64,000 nt of DNA from Staphylococcus durrellii. GTDB taxonomy: Bacteria > Bacillota > Bacilli > Staphylococcales > Staphylococcaceae. The position numbers and the translations under genes were made by a program. The notes beneath the pieces are model-generated. The model saw only the letters and a list, made by a program, of their open reading frames with translations. It was not told where the DNA came from and made no database searches. Every line of letters begins with the position of its first letter. The first letter of the stretch is position 1. Below are positions 41,355 through 51,387 of the stretch, one piece after another. The stretch covers positions 930,001 through 994,000 of the forward strand of contig NZ_JADIIO010000001.1 of NCBI RefSeq assembly GCF_015594545.1. Reading direction: 5' to 3'.

Positions 41355-42377
41355 TTACTGTCCTGTAGACATCGTAGCGTTGCCGCCTGCAGTACCACCT
41401 GCAGCGCCACCTGCTGATTGTTGTTGCTGCTGTTGCTGCTGCTGTTGCTGTTGTTGTTTGATTTTTTTAGGATCTAATATTGATCCTTCAATCGCTTTTT
41501 TAATATCTCTGTCTTTGTAGTCGACTTTATATTCTTTAAGCAGTGACTTGTATGCATCAGTAAGTAATTTAGGGTCTTTTTGCACTTTCTCTTGAACTAA
41601 TTTAGATTTAAGTTTACCTTTTTCTTTATTAAAGTCAGATTCCTTATCTGCTTTAATAATATGATAACCATAATCTGTTTTTACAATGTTAGAAACATGA
41701 CCTTCTTTTAGCTTAAAGAGGGCTTTTTCAAATTTGCTGTCCATTTGACCTTTAATAACGTAGCCTAAGCTACCACCTTTTTTACCTGATGTTTTGTCTT
41801 GAGATTCTTTTTTAGCAATATCACTAAATTTATCTGGGTCTTTTTCCACTTGTTTTTGAATGTCTTCTGCTTTTTTCTTCGCATCTTTATCAGAAAGACC
41901 TTGTTTGTCGTCTTTATTTTCTTTAACTTTAATTAAAATATGAGAACCCTTTTTAGTATCTTCATTAATCTCTTTGTCAGAAAGGTTTACTTTATCTGCA
42001 AGTAATTGTTTTTGATAGGCTTGCAATTTTTTCTGTTCTTTGTAGTCGTCTAACGTCATGTTTTGTTGTTTAAGCATACTTTCGAATTGATCTTTGCCAC
42101 CATATTGTTTTTCTTCTTTGCTAATATCTTTATCAATGTCTTGAGCATTTACTTTATCTTTATATTTATCAGCTAATAATTTGTTAAGTAAAATTTGGAA
42201 AGAACTGTTAGCGATTTGCTCATCGCCCAATTTATTCATTACATCTGAAACTTTTACGTCACCAGCTTTAGATGAAATAAGTGTATTTTCTTTTGAATCT
42301 GTAGCATGATTACCGCATGCACCTAATAAGATTGTACTAGCAGCAACAGGAATTAATATCTTTTTAAATGATTTCAT
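41355..42377 (-). CDS. prsA: Foldase lipoprotein PrsA with C-terminal polyglutamine tract
   Basis: Membrane-anchored peptidyl-prolyl isomerase/chaperone that folds exported proteins. 340 residues. ATG 42377 ([20 protein letters not shown]) follows AAAGGAGTT; a longer upstream frame is not used. The lipobox is LLGAC with lipidated C21. An N-terminal SurA-like chaperone segment precedes a parvulin PpiC domain (about 145-240; [34 protein letters not shown]). The C-terminus is unusual: after KKIK comes a run of 13 glutamines, then [20 protein letters not shown]. The run is encoded by mixed CAA/CAG codons at about 41416-41457, a likely length-variable microsatellite. Confidence 0.95.
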   Translation of the reverse strand: MKSFKKILIPVAASTILLGACGNHATDSKENTLISSKAGDVKVSDVMNKLGDEQIANSSFQILLNKLLADKYKDKVNAQDIDKDISKEEKQYGGKDQFESMLKQQNMTLDDYKEQKKLQAYQKQLLADKVNLSDKEINEDTKKGSHILIKVKENKDDKQGLSDKDAKKKAEDIQKQVEKDPDKFSDIAKKESQDKTSGKKGGSLGYVIKGQMDSKFEKALFKLKEGHVSNIVKTDYGYHIIKADKESDFNKEKGKLKSKLVQEKVQKDPKLLTDAYKSLLKEYKVDYKDRDIKKAIEGSILDPKKIKQQQQQQQQQQQQQSAGGAAGGTAGGNATMSTGQ

Positions 42378-42556
42378 AGTTGGGAACTCCTTTTGTAATA
42401 ATAACAACGTAAATATAACATAATATAGCATAATCACCAATTATAAAGGCAAGATATAAGACTATAGTATTAGGGGAAAGTACGAAAGTTGACAATAAAA
42501 AAGATATTATGCATCTTATTGAGAGAAGAATTGCATAACATCTTAATTTTAATGAT

Positions 42557-43126
42557 TTATTTTCTTTCTTTCATAGTTTGTCTCGTATCGACCCAGTTTA
42601 ATACATTAATACCCGTTTGATGTTCCTCAATATATGACCCTTCATTAGAAAAGATAATAATTTTTAAATATAAGAAATCCATTACTGAATAACCTATATT
42701 TAATGCCAAAATAAACATAAGATAATGACCAAATTGTGGAAATAAAGATGTCAAATAGGTACAAATAATTGTAATTACGACAAAAGGCATTACTAAATCG
42801 ACACAAAAATAATATTTATTAACAGGCGTATTAACATAAGTATTATAAAACGGAATTTTTTTTTGTCTTAAAAGCTTATATTTTCTAAAAGATTTATAAT
42901 AAGGTAATAAGAATATTAAATGTATTGCTTTATGGATTGGATATAAAATAAACGCAATAACTAAAAATATCAAAAAGTATTTATCAGTTAATCTCGTATC
43001 TGTAAAATAATGCATGATTTCGAAACTTACTAAGAATGTGATTATTGTGGTCACAAAGCTTAGAAATGCGATTCTTGGGAGTCCAAAGCGTGCGTTAATA
43101 TCAATTTGGCGTGAACATAAATACAT
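42557..43126 (-). CDS. DUF3267 family membrane protein (degenerate zincin motif)
   Basis: 189 residues with about four hydrophobic segments. It resembles the DUF3267 group of putative membrane metalloproteases found beside hit/ecs in staphylococci. Where these proteins have HExxH, this one reads YPIHKAIHLIFLL, so the glutamate needed for catalysis is replaced by lysine and protease activity is doubtful. AAGGAGATAATG precedes the ATG at 43126. Confidence 0.7.
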   Translation of the reverse strand: MYLCSRQIDINARFGLPRIAFLSFVTTIITFLVSFEIMHYFTDTRLTDKYFLIFLVIAFILYPIHKAIHLIFLLPYYKSFRKYKLLRQKKIPFYNTYVNTPVNKYYFCVDLVMPFVVITIICTYLTSLFPQFGHYLMFILALNIGYSVMDFLYLKIIIFSNEGSYIEEHQTGINVLNWVDTRQTMKERK

Positions 43127-43215
43127 ACATCATTATCTCCTTGCATTCATTTACTGCTTCACTATACTTACGTATTATCTACCTATTTAGATCTTGCGTC
43201 AAGGTAATTTTAAAA

Positions 43216-43310
43216 CAAAAAATAGAGTCTATAAACACCGTAATGATAAGGTCGTAAAGCAATTACAACTCTAGTAGACAATGTCTATAACTCTATTTAA
43301 AAGTAAGTGA
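43216..43310 (-). terminator. Long hairpin after the YtxH-like gene
   Basis: On the minus strand AAATAGAGTTATAGAC pairs, with offset, with TATAGACTCTATTT, followed by TTTGTTTT. The loop is long (about 60 bases). Confidence 0.45.
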
Positions 43311-43311
43311 T

Positions 43312-43695
43312 TTATTTGTTTTCTTTATCTTCTTTGTCGAATGCGTGACTAATTTCTTCGCCACGATTTTGCAAGTTTTCAATGTGAGATTGTAAACGCT
43401 CGATATTTGGATTGATATCAGATTTGAAGTTGCCAATTAATTCTTTAACTTCATCTCCGATTGAGCTGCCAAATTCAGTGCTTTCAGATTTAATTTGAGA
43501 TACATAGTTAATGATATCATTAACATTTTGCTTAATAGTATTTACTTCACGATTCAGTTCTGATTCTGCACCAGTAGGTTGGCCAGCAATACCAGCTCCT
43601 TTTTGGTGGTCTTGTTTATCTCTATTCATTAGTACAACACCAACACCTGTAGCAACGCCAGCACTAATCCCTAATAAAATTTGAGTTGCTTTCAT
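43312..43695 (-). CDS. YtxH-like general-stress type protein
   Basis: 127 residues. One N-terminal membrane helix (MKATQILLGISAGVATGVGVVLM) is followed by a charged, helical tail with coiled-coil character (IKQNVNDIINYVSQIKSES). ATG 43695 follows GAGGAGAATAT; an in-frame start 15 bases upstream lacks a site. YtxH-type proteins are often stress-induced, but the function is unknown. Conserved neighbour of hit. Confidence 0.75.
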   Translation of the reverse strand: MKATQILLGISAGVATGVGVVLMNRDKQDHQKGAGIAGQPTGAESELNREVNTIKQNVNDIINYVSQIKSESTEFGSSIGDEVKELIGNFKSDINPNIERLQSHIENLQNRGEEISHAFDKEDKENK

Positions 43696-43771
43696 ATATA
43701 TTCTCCTCATTTCTTATATCTCAATTATTAATATTTTTCTCTTACCCTTAAATTATAAGAACTAAGCATAA

Positions 43772-44197
43772 TTAGTCAAATTGAGTAGCAATTTCCTTTG
43801 CAATTTGTGCTTTTTGCTCATCATTAATTGATTCTTCATGCGTTTCCCATTTATAACCAAAACCATCAGTATCATTTTCATAACGTGGCAAGAAGTGGAA
43901 GTGGAGATGGAATACAGATTGATCTGCAAATTCTCCGTTATTTTGAATGATATTTAAGCCGTCTGGATTAAAGGCTTTTTTAATGGCGTTAGCAACTTTA
44001 GGCAACGCTACGCCTATGTGTTGCATTGTTGTTGAATCAGTCTCGAAAATGTTAGGTGAAGGCTTTTTTGGCACTAATAAAGTATGACCTTTTGTCACTT
44101 GTGAAATATCTAAAAAAGCATAAACATAGTCATCTTCGTATACTTTGAAACTTGGAATTTCTCCTGTAATGATTTTGCTAAAAATTGTTTCAGACAT
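43772..44197 (-). CDS. hit: HIT-family nucleotide-binding hydrolase
   Basis: 141-residue soluble histidine-triad protein, probably cleaving purine nucleotide phosphoramidates or dinucleotides. The triad motif is HLHFHFLPRY near the C-terminus; the N-terminal block IFSKIITGEIPSFKVYED is the family start. AGAGGAGTG precedes the ATG at 44197. Divergent from ecsA. Confidence 0.94.
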   Translation of the reverse strand: MSETIFSKIITGEIPSFKVYEDDYVYAFLDISQVTKGHTLLVPKKPSPNIFETDSTTMQHIGVALPKVANAIKKAFNPDGLNIIQNNGEFADQSVFHLHFHFLPRYENDTDGFGYKWETHEESINDEQKAQIAKEIATQFD

Positions 44198-44325
44198 AAA
44201 TCTACACTCCTCTTATTAATCTTATGAACTATTATAGCATTCTATGGTAATCTACGTCATATATCATCTATATGTTTATCACTTAGACGTGATTTTTGAT
44301 ACAATATAGTGCATGGAGGTGCCAA

Positions 44326-45063
44326 ATGACAGTAAAAGTTGAAAATTTAACAGGTGGTTACGGGAAAAAACCAATAATTAATGACATCAATTTTGAATTA
44401 CAAGCGGGCGAAATTGTCGGTTTAATAGGATTAAACGGTGCTGGTAAAAGTACGACAATTAAACATATGTTAGGTTTATTAACTCCTATGGACGGAAAGT
44501 TATCAATTTCTGAGATTAATATTAAAGAAGATGTCGAACAATATAGAAGAAAATTATCTTATATACCTGAATCACCTGTAATATATGAAGAATTAACATT
44601 AGAAGAGCATATTTATATGACTGCAATGGCATATAATATAAGTAAAGAAACAGCAATGGAACGCGCACAACCACTATTAAAAACATTTCGTCTAGAAAAT
44701 GAATTGAATATTTTTCCAAGTCATTTTTCTAAAGGAATGAAGCAAAAAGTGATGATTATTTGTGCATTTATCGTTGATCCGGATTTATATATTATCGATG
44801 AGCCATTTTTAGGATTAGACCCACTAGGTATTCAATCAATGCTCGATTTGATGGTTGAAAAGAAAAATGAAGACAGAATCGTTTTAATGAGTACTCATAT
44901 TTTGGCTACCGCGGAAAAATATTGCGACAGATTTATTATATTAGATCAAGGTAAAATAGTAGCTATAGGTGACTTAGAATCATTGAGGCAACAAACTGGG
45001 TTACATGATAAAACTTTAGATGAAATTTATATTCATGTAACTCAAGGTGGGGAACAATCATGA
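44326..45063 (+). CDS. ecsA: ABC transporter ATP-binding protein EcsA
   Basis: 245-residue ATPase of the Ecs transporter, implicated in secretion and peptide processing. Walker A GLNGAGKSTT, signature SKGMKQK (a variant of LSGGQ), Walker B LYIIDEPFLGLD, and switch STHI are visible. ATG 44326 follows GGAGGTGCCAA; the longer frame from 44296 is not supported. It overlaps ecsB by four bases (ATGA). Confidence 0.94.
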   Translation: MTVKVENLTGGYGKKPIINDINFELQAGEIVGLIGLNGAGKSTTIKHMLGLLTPMDGKLSISEINIKEDVEQYRRKLSYIPESPVIYEELTLEEHIYMTAMAYNISKETAMERAQPLLKTFRLENELNIFPSHFSKGMKQKVMIICAFIVDPDLYIIDEPFLGLDPLGIQSMLDLMVEKKNEDRIVLMSTHILATAEKYCDRFIILDQGKIVAIGDLESLRQQTGLHDKTLDEIYIHVTQGGEQS

Positions 45064-46283
45064 ATTATTCAGCACAATCGCTTTTCAAATCAAGAAAGTT
45101 TGAAATTGCTAAAGAAAAACAGTATTATAATAAATTTATATTTAATGGTCATTTTGGCATATTTTTACTAATTTTACTCGGTGCATTTATTTTAGGTTAT
45201 GGTCAGTTTCTCAAGTCAATTCCTTCAAATTTGAATTTTCCATTAATCGTTGGGATTATATTAGCACTTACGTCTTTATTTCCTATAAGAACATTATTAA
45301 AAGATGCTGATAGGTTGTTCTTGTTGCCGTTTGAAAAACATATGTCTGAATACATGCAACAAAGTTTAATTTATAGTTATATTCTACGTTTACCATTACA
45401 AATATTAATGATTATTGTGTTCTTTCCATTGTTTTACGTATTGAATCATCAAACTTATATATTCTATATTATGTTTGCTTTATTAGCATTAATTTATCCC
45501 TTTATTGGATTAGTTTTGAAATGGCAATGGTATAAATATAAACTTGAAAGTTGGTCAATCCACTTATTACTCTTTATAATATTTCTATCTGGATATTATG
45601 TAGTATTAGAAATCAAAAGTTTTTCAGCGATAGCGACGATTATTATTTTAATCGCGCTGATATATATAATTCGCTATATTAATAAAAAAGAACTTTATCC
45701 TTGGGAAAAAATGATACATTCTGAAGCACGACATCGTATGAATTACTACAAGTTTGTGAATATGTTTACAGATGTAAAACAGCTGAAAGAGACTGCAGTG
45801 AGAAGAAATTATTTAGACCCATTATTACGCATTCCGAAAAGTAAATATTTTAATGAAAATCATATGTATTTATTTTTATTTTATAGAAGTTTTATTAGAG
45901 GAAAAGATGCCTTTAATATTATATTGAGATTAATTATTATTTCATTAGTATTGATGGTTTGGTTAAATCAAATATTTATTACTTCAATTATCGGTGCTTT
46001 ATTTATGTACATTATTATTTTACAAATGGCACAATTTTATACACAACAAGCTTACGGCTTATGGCCTCAAGTATGGCCTGTGTCAGACAGTAAAGTCATA
46101 AAAGGCTATGAACAATTTCTGTACAGATTGATGATTGGTGTAGGTATAATATATAGTATTGTGTATATTGTTTTACAACCTGCACAATTTTACTTGGCTA
46201 TACTATTTTTTATAGTAGGTTGGTTAACGATAAATAGTGTTATCAAGAAGTTAAAATATCAAGAAACGTTACTTAGAGACTAA
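45060..46283 (+). CDS. ecsB: ABC transporter permease EcsB
   Basis: 407-residue membrane protein with about eight to ten hydrophobic segments and no ATPase motifs, translationally coupled to ecsA. Conserved ends ALFKSRKFEIAKE-like (SLFKSRKFEIAKEKQYY) and the aromatic QAYGLWPQVWPV stretch fit the EcsB family. A strong terminator follows. Confidence 0.92.
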   Translation: MNYSAQSLFKSRKFEIAKEKQYYNKFIFNGHFGIFLLILLGAFILGYGQFLKSIPSNLNFPLIVGIILALTSLFPIRTLLKDADRLFLLPFEKHMSEYMQQSLIYSYILRLPLQILMIIVFFPLFYVLNHQTYIFYIMFALLALIYPFIGLVLKWQWYKYKLESWSIHLLLFIIFLSGYYVVLEIKSFSAIATIIILIALIYIIRYINKKELYPWEKMIHSEARHRMNYYKFVNMFTDVKQLKETAVRRNYLDPLLRIPKSKYFNENHMYLFLFYRSFIRGKDAFNIILRLIIISLVLMVWLNQIFITSIIGALFMYIIILQMAQFYTQQAYGLWPQVWPVSDSKVIKGYEQFLYRLMIGVGIIYSIVYIVLQPAQFYLAILFFIVGWLTINSVIKKLKYQETLLRD

Positions 46284-46285
46284 AA

Positions 46286-46345
46286 AAGTGGCTATTTATG
46301 ATTAAAGCGAATAACGCCGAAATCATAAATAGCCACATTTTCTTT
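46286..46345. terminator. Bidirectional terminator between ecsB and traP
   Basis: GTGGCTATTTATGATT / AATCATAAATAGCCAC stem with a ~25-base loop and flanking A/T runs. Confidence 0.88.
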
Positions 46346-46346
46346 T

Positions 46347-46850
46347 TTAATTGTCATCAATAGGATATAAGAAACGTTCAAAATAACTTGAAAATTGGCC
46401 ACTAGAACCAAAAAATTGACTTAATGATATTTTGTCAAAGTGTTTATTAAATAGCGTGGACTTTTTAAAAGTTTCGTAAGCACTTCTTGAACTAAATCCA
46501 AAGTATATTTTATAAGTTAATCCTTCACCTGGTTTTAAGAAACGGTAAGATTTGAATCCAGCAAACTGAGAAAAGTCTGCAGATATACCTAAAATCGTTT
46601 TTTCTAATTGGTATGCATGATCGTCCGTAGTTGGAATGAACAGAACAGCATAAAAATCGTCTTTATATAATTCACCTTCAGATTCAATAACATCATAAAC
46701 AATAGGTTCTTTTAACACTGTTTCATTATTAGTTTCTTCAATTATTACTGATGAATCGGAAGTTGAAAATTGCAATAGATTATGGTTTGGATTATTTATT
46801 CTAATTTGATTTAAATAACCAAAAGTACCATAGGATGCATACATTTTCAT
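46347..46850 (-). CDS. traP: TRAP protein (TraP), monooxygenase-like fold
   Basis: 167-residue staphylococcal TRAP, once proposed as the target of RNAIII-activating protein, a role since disputed; it belongs to the antibiotic-biosynthesis-monooxygenase fold. It matches S. aureus TRAP throughout by memory: ASYGTFGYLNQIRINNPNHN at the start, FIPTTDDHAYQLEK in the middle, and FFGSSGQFSSYFERFLYPI at the end. AAGGGGGATAAAAGTT precedes the ATG at 46850. Confidence 0.93.
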   Translation of the reverse strand: MKMYASYGTFGYLNQIRINNPNHNLLQFSTSDSSVIIEETNNETVLKEPIVYDVIESEGELYKDDFYAVLFIPTTDDHAYQLEKTILGISADFSQFAGFKSYRFLKPGEGLTYKIYFGFSSRSAYETFKKSTLFNKHFDKISLSQFFGSSGQFSSYFERFLYPIDDN

Positions 46851-47114
46851 AACTTTTATCCCCCTTAGTTAATAAGCATGTGTTAAAGATTATAATAAAA
46901 AAGGTATATACACAATACACTTATTTAATTATTTTAAAAATAATGCTTTGTAAATATTATAATAGATTTAAAAAAGAAAACAATAGTCAAAGCAATTGTA
47001 TTTATACAATTTGAACAGTATGGCATTTTTATGACATTTAAGCAGAATGAAATACGACAGCTACGCAATATGATATTATAAATAAGAATGATTATAATGT
47101 AGGAGGATTTAACG

Positions 47115-48149
47115 GTGCATAATAAAAATAATACAATACTTAATATGATAAAGGGTCAACCAGTCGACCACACACCGGTATGGTTTATGCGTCAGGCAGG
47201 AAGGTCGCAGCCTGAGTATAGAAAGTTAAAAGAAAAATATTCTTTATTTGAGATAACACATCAACCTGAGTTATGTGCTTATGTGACGCATTTACCCGTA
47301 GATAATTATGATACGGATGCCGCAGTATTGTATAAAGATATTATGACACCACTACAACCCATTGGTGTTGACGTAGAAATTAAATCTGGTATTGGTCCAG
47401 TGATTCATAATCCTATAAAGTCACTTAGTGACGTAGAAAAGCTAAATCACATTGATCCTAAAAGGGATGTGCCTTACGTATTAGATACAATTAAATTATT
47501 GACGACTGAAAAATTAAATGTCCCATTAATTGGTTTCACTGGTGCTCCGTTTACATTAGCGAGTTATATGATTGAAGGGGGACCTTCGAAAAACTATAAT
47601 TTCACAAAAGCTATGATGTACAGTGATGAACAAACATGGTTCGCTTTAATGGATCATCTTGTTAATGTATCTATTTCATACGTATCAGCACAAATTGAAG
47701 CGGGGGCAGAATTGATTCAAGTCTTTGATTCTTGGGTCGGTGCATTAAACGTACAAGACTATGAATACTATATAAAACCTGCAATGACTAAATTAATTTC
47801 AGGAATTAAGTCACAATATGATGTCCCGGTCATATTATTCGGCGTAGGTGCGAGTCATCTAGTAGATCAATGGAATAGTTTACCTATTGATGTCTTAGGA
47901 CTAGATTGGAGATTATCAATAAAAGAAGCGAGTGATTTAAATGTAACAAAAACGTTGCAAGGTAATCTTGATCCTTCATTATTGCTTTCACCCTGGGATG
48001 TTATTGAAAGTAGATTAAAAGATATATTAGATCAAGGAATGGATTACGGCCAACACATCTTTAATTTAGGTCACGGAGTTTTTCCTGAAGTAAAACCTGA
48101 AACATTAAGAAAAGTGACGGAATTTGTACACAATTATACTCGCCGTTAA
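47115..48149 (+). CDS. hemE: Uroporphyrinogen decarboxylase
   Basis: Decarboxylates uroporphyrinogen III to coproporphyrinogen III. 344 residues. Signatures [16 protein letters not shown] and [17 protein letters not shown] are complete. GTG start at 47115 with AGGAGGATTT upstream. First gene of hemE-hemH-hemY, which in Firmicutes runs the coproporphyrin-dependent branch of haem synthesis. Confidence 0.96.
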   Translation: MHNKNNTILNMIKGQPVDHTPVWFMRQAGRSQPEYRKLKEKYSLFEITHQPELCAYVTHLPVDNYDTDAAVLYKDIMTPLQPIGVDVEIKSGIGPVIHNPIKSLSDVEKLNHIDPKRDVPYVLDTIKLLTTEKLNVPLIGFTGAPFTLASYMIEGGPSKNYNFTKAMMYSDEQTWFALMDHLVNVSISYVSAQIEAGAELIQVFDSWVGALNVQDYEYYIKPAMTKLISGIKSQYDVPVILFGVGASHLVDQWNSLPIDVLGLDWRLSIKEASDLNVTKTLQGNLDPSLLLSPWDVIESRLKDILDQGMDYGQHIFNLGHGVFPEVKPETLRKVTEFVHNYTRR

Positions 48150-48214
48150 AGGGTATAATCTAAAATAAGTATTGGTAAATGAATTTTTAAGTTTAATACA
48201 AAGGATGATAAGGC

Positions 48215-49138
48215 ATGGTAAAAACAGTAGGACTATTGGTTATGGCTTACGGTACTCCATACAAAGATAGTGATATTGAAGATTATTACACAGATATTAG
48301 ACATGGCAAGAGACCAACAGATGCTGAACTACAAGATTTAAAAGAGAGATATGAATTTATTGGGGGATTATCTCCTTTAGCTGGAACGACTGATAGACAA
48401 GCAGAAGCACTATGTAACGCATTGAATGAGACTTATAGCGAAGTGAAATTCAAATTATATCTTGGTTTGAAACACATTACACCATATATTGAAGAGGGCG
48501 TTAAACAGATGCATGATGATGGCATTGATGAAGCTGTCACTGTAGTATTAGCACCTCATTTCTCTAATTTTTCAGTAGGCTCATATAATAAAAGAGCAAA
48601 AGAAGAAGCTGACAAATATGGTATTAAATTAACGCATGTAGAACATTATTATCATCAAGAAAAATTCATACAATATTGGACTCAAAAAATTAATGAAACA
48701 TTAAATGACATTCCTGAAGAAGAACATGATGAAACAGTTTTAGTTGTTTCTGCTCATAGTTTACCTAAAGGAATGATTGAAAAATCAAATGACCCATATC
48801 CAAATGAATTGCATGAAACTGCAAAATTATTATCTTCAAAATCAAATATTAAACATGTTGCAGAAGGTTGGCAATCAGAAGGTAATACTGGTACGCCATG
48901 GTTAGGACCAGATGTTCAAGATTTAACGCGTGATTTATATAAAGAACATGGTTATAAAAACTTCATCTATACACCGGTAGGATTTGTATGTGAACATTTA
49001 GAAGTGTTATTCGATAATGATTATGAATGTAAAGTAGTATGTGATGAAATAGGTGCCAATTATTATCGACCTGCAATGCCTGACACAAATCCATTGTTTA
49101 TTGGTGCCATCGTTGATGAAATACAAAATTTATATTAA
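48215..49138 (+). CDS. hemH: Coproporphyrin III ferrochelatase
   Basis: Also called CpfC. Inserts iron into coproporphyrin III in Gram-positives. 307 residues; VMAYGTP start block, the catalytic histidine in VVSAHSLPKGMIE and the conserved glutamate in VCEHLEVLFDND are present. AAAGGATGATAAGGC precedes the ATG. hemY follows 18 bases on. Confidence 0.95.
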   Translation: MVKTVGLLVMAYGTPYKDSDIEDYYTDIRHGKRPTDAELQDLKERYEFIGGLSPLAGTTDRQAEALCNALNETYSEVKFKLYLGLKHITPYIEEGVKQMHDDGIDEAVTVVLAPHFSNFSVGSYNKRAKEEADKYGIKLTHVEHYYHQEKFIQYWTQKINETLNDIPEEEHDETVLVVSAHSLPKGMIEKSNDPYPNELHETAKLLSSKSNIKHVAEGWQSEGNTGTPWLGPDVQDLTRDLYKEHGYKNFIYTPVGFVCEHLEVLFDNDYECKVVCDEIGANYYRPAMPDTNPLFIGAIVDEIQNLY

Positions 49139-49156
49139 GAGGTAGAGTGATTTTTA

Positions 49157-50551
49157 GTGGTTAAAAGCGTTGCGATAATTGGGGCTGGTATCACTGGCTT
49201 ATCGAGTGCATATTTTATTAAAAAGCAAAATCCTTCTATAGACGTAACTATTTATGAAGCTACTGATAGAGCAGGTGGTAAAATACAAACGTATAGAAAA
49301 GATGGTTACACAATTGAATTAGGTCCAGAATCTTATTTAGGTCGTAAAAAAATAATGACTGAGATAGCTGAAGAGATAGGATTAAAAGATGACTTGATAA
49401 CTAATAAAACAGGGCAATCATATATTTACGCTAAAGATAAGCTTTATCCGATCCCTGGCGGTTCTATTATGGGAATTCCTACAGATATTAAACCTTTTGT
49501 CTCTACAAAACTAATATCGGTAAAGGGGAAAATACGAGCAAGTTTAGATTTAATTAAAAAACCAACAAAAATGAGTGAAGATATTTCAGTTGGTGCATTT
49601 TTTAGAGATAGACTCGGTGATGAAGTATTAGAAAATTTAATTGAACCTTTGATGGGCGGCATATATGGAACAAACATTGATGATTTAAGTTTAATGAGCA
49701 CGTTCCCCGAGTTCAAAAGACGGGAAGAACAATTTGGTAGTTTAATTAAAGGTATGAAACACGAAAAAGAACAACGAATTAAACAACGTCAATTGTATCC
49801 GGGTTCACCTAAAGGACAGTTTAAGCAATTTCGTCATGGATTAAGCTCTTTTATTGAAGGATTAACTAGTTATGTAGAGGATATGGGTGTTAAAATTCAA
49901 TATAAAACACCTGTAGATGATGTCATTGTGTCACAACAGCATTATAAGTTAGTATTCGGCGATGATCAAAAAAACTATGATGGGGTAATAATTGCAACGC
50001 CTCATGAAGTCTTTATGAATTGGTTTAAAGAAGACCCGGCATTGGATTATTTTAAAACAATGCAATCTACTACAGTAGCTACAGTAGTTATGGCATTTGA
50101 TGAACAAAATATTGAAAATACCTACGAAGGTACTGGATTTGTAATTGCACGAACAAGTAATACAAGTATCACTGCTTGTACGTGGACAAGTAAAAAATGG
50201 CCATTTACTACGCCTGAAGGTAAGGTGCTCATCCGTGCATATATTGGTAAACCAGGAGATACAGTTGTTCAAGATCATTCGGATTCAGAAATCGTAGACA
50301 TCGTTAGAAATGATTTAAGTAAAATGATGAAATTTTACGATGATCCTGATTTCAGTATCGTCAATAGATTGCCAAATAGTATGCCACAATATCATATAGG
50401 TCATATTAATAAGATTAATGGGATACAAAGTCATATTGCAACGACATATCCAAGATTACGCATTACAGGAGCGCCATTTGAAGCGGTAGGATTGCCAGAC
50501 TGTGTTGCGCAAGCACAAGAAGCAGTTAATAGTATATTAGAAGAATTATAA
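49157..50551 (+). CDS. hemY: Coproporphyrinogen III oxidase (HemY/CgoX)
   Basis: FAD-dependent oxidase that makes coproporphyrin III from coproporphyrinogen III; often labelled protoporphyrinogen oxidase. 464 residues. The dinucleotide-binding motif VAIIGAGITGLSSAYFI and the GGKIQTY block open the protein; the C-terminal FAD segment is GAPFEAVGLPDCVAQAQEA. The GTG start at 49157 has AAGAGGTAGAGTGA upstream. Last gene of the haem operon; its terminator also holds a promoter. Confidence 0.95.
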   Translation: MVKSVAIIGAGITGLSSAYFIKKQNPSIDVTIYEATDRAGGKIQTYRKDGYTIELGPESYLGRKKIMTEIAEEIGLKDDLITNKTGQSYIYAKDKLYPIPGGSIMGIPTDIKPFVSTKLISVKGKIRASLDLIKKPTKMSEDISVGAFFRDRLGDEVLENLIEPLMGGIYGTNIDDLSLMSTFPEFKRREEQFGSLIKGMKHEKEQRIKQRQLYPGSPKGQFKQFRHGLSSFIEGLTSYVEDMGVKIQYKTPVDDVIVSQQHYKLVFGDDQKNYDGVIIATPHEVFMNWFKEDPALDYFKTMQSTTVATVVMAFDEQNIENTYEGTGFVIARTSNTSITACTWTSKKWPFTTPEGKVLIRAYIGKPGDTVVQDHSDSEIVDIVRNDLSKMMKFYDDPDFSIVNRLPNSMPQYHIGHINKINGIQSHIATTYPRLRITGAPFEAVGLPDCVAQAQEAVNSILEEL

Positions 50552-50555
50552 AACG

Positions 50556-50608
50556 AAGTTGAGGTTGTCGTATAACTTTTGGTATAATAGGCAACTTCAA
50601 CTTTTTTA
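50556..50608 (+). terminator. Terminator of the haem operon with embedded promoter
   Basis: AGTTGAGGTTGTC (50558-50569) pairs with GGCAACTTCAACT (50590-50602), then T6. Within the arm and loop lie TTGAGG (50559-50564) and TATAAT (50583-50588), spacer 18, a likely promoter for the next gene. Confidence 0.75.
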
Positions 50609-50647
50609 CATTCATAATAGTCATATTTTATTTGAAAAGGGGATATC

Positions 50648-51205
50648 ATGACAGATATTATTATTGTTCATTCAAAACTAGGAAATGCAACCAATCATTG
50701 GTATGAATGGTTACGTAATAATTTACAATTAGAAGGATATAATGTCACATTATTTAATATGGAAGACGCTTATTCCAATCCATTGCAATCATGGATAAAT
50801 AAGATGGATGATCAAGTGGATATTAATAAAGGTGACACATATTTTGTAACGCACGGCTATGGTACATTAGCTGCGCTAAAGTATTTGGAATTACAAGATA
50901 TTGAGCAGATTGAGGGCGTATTTATTATTTCAGGTTTTAAAGAAGATGCGTCAGATAGTGGTGGAAATTTAATATCTGATGATATACGACTTGATTACGA
51001 CATTATTCAAAATAAAGCGAAACAATTTTATGGATTATGTGCAAAAGATGATGCATATATTTCATATAAAGAAACCGAACGCTTAATGAAAGCATTGAAT
51101 GGTAATTATAAAATAACTCAACATGGTGGCCACTTTATAGCTGATGCTGGATTTACCACTTTTATTTTACTGCAAGACCACATCCAAAAAATAATGTCCA
51201 AATAG
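50648..51205 (+). CDS. RBBP9/YdeN-type alpha/beta hydrolase-like protein lacking the nucleophile serine
   Basis: 185 residues, a small serine-hydrolase fold. The start IIIVHSKLGNATNHWYEWLR, the acid region YGLCAKDDAYIS and the histidine in QHGGHFIADAG fit the RBBP9/YdeN family. The nucleophile elbow, normally (G/A)HSxG, reads FVTHGYGTLAALKY, so glycine stands where the serine should be. It is probably a pseudo-enzyme or uses another chemistry. AAAAGGGGA precedes the ATG. In S. aureus a similar gene separates hemY from the vSa-beta island as I recall. Confidence 0.75.
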   Translation: MTDIIIVHSKLGNATNHWYEWLRNNLQLEGYNVTLFNMEDAYSNPLQSWINKMDDQVDINKGDTYFVTHGYGTLAALKYLELQDIEQIEGVFIISGFKEDASDSGGNLISDDIRLDYDIIQNKAKQFYGLCAKDDAYISYKETERLMKALNGNYKITQHGGHFIADAGFTTFILLQDHIQKIMSK

Positions 51206-51358
51206 AGTGGAGAACATTTGAAATACTTAATATAGTAATTACTTTAAGGATTTACGCTTTGAAAACTAGCGATTTTACTTAAAAAACATAAATTAACCAC
51301 TAAAATTAAAATATTATTGTTATAATCCTTTTTTACACTAAAAAGTTTAAGCAAGTTA

Positions 51359-51387
51359 TTGACTATATGACGGAATATTAATATACT
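51359..51387 (+). promoter_or_regulatory. Second tRNA array promoter P1
   Basis: TTGACT (51359-51364), spacer 17, TATACT (51382-51387). It lies in the 328-base gap before tRNA-fMet, which contains no gene. Confidence 0.65.
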
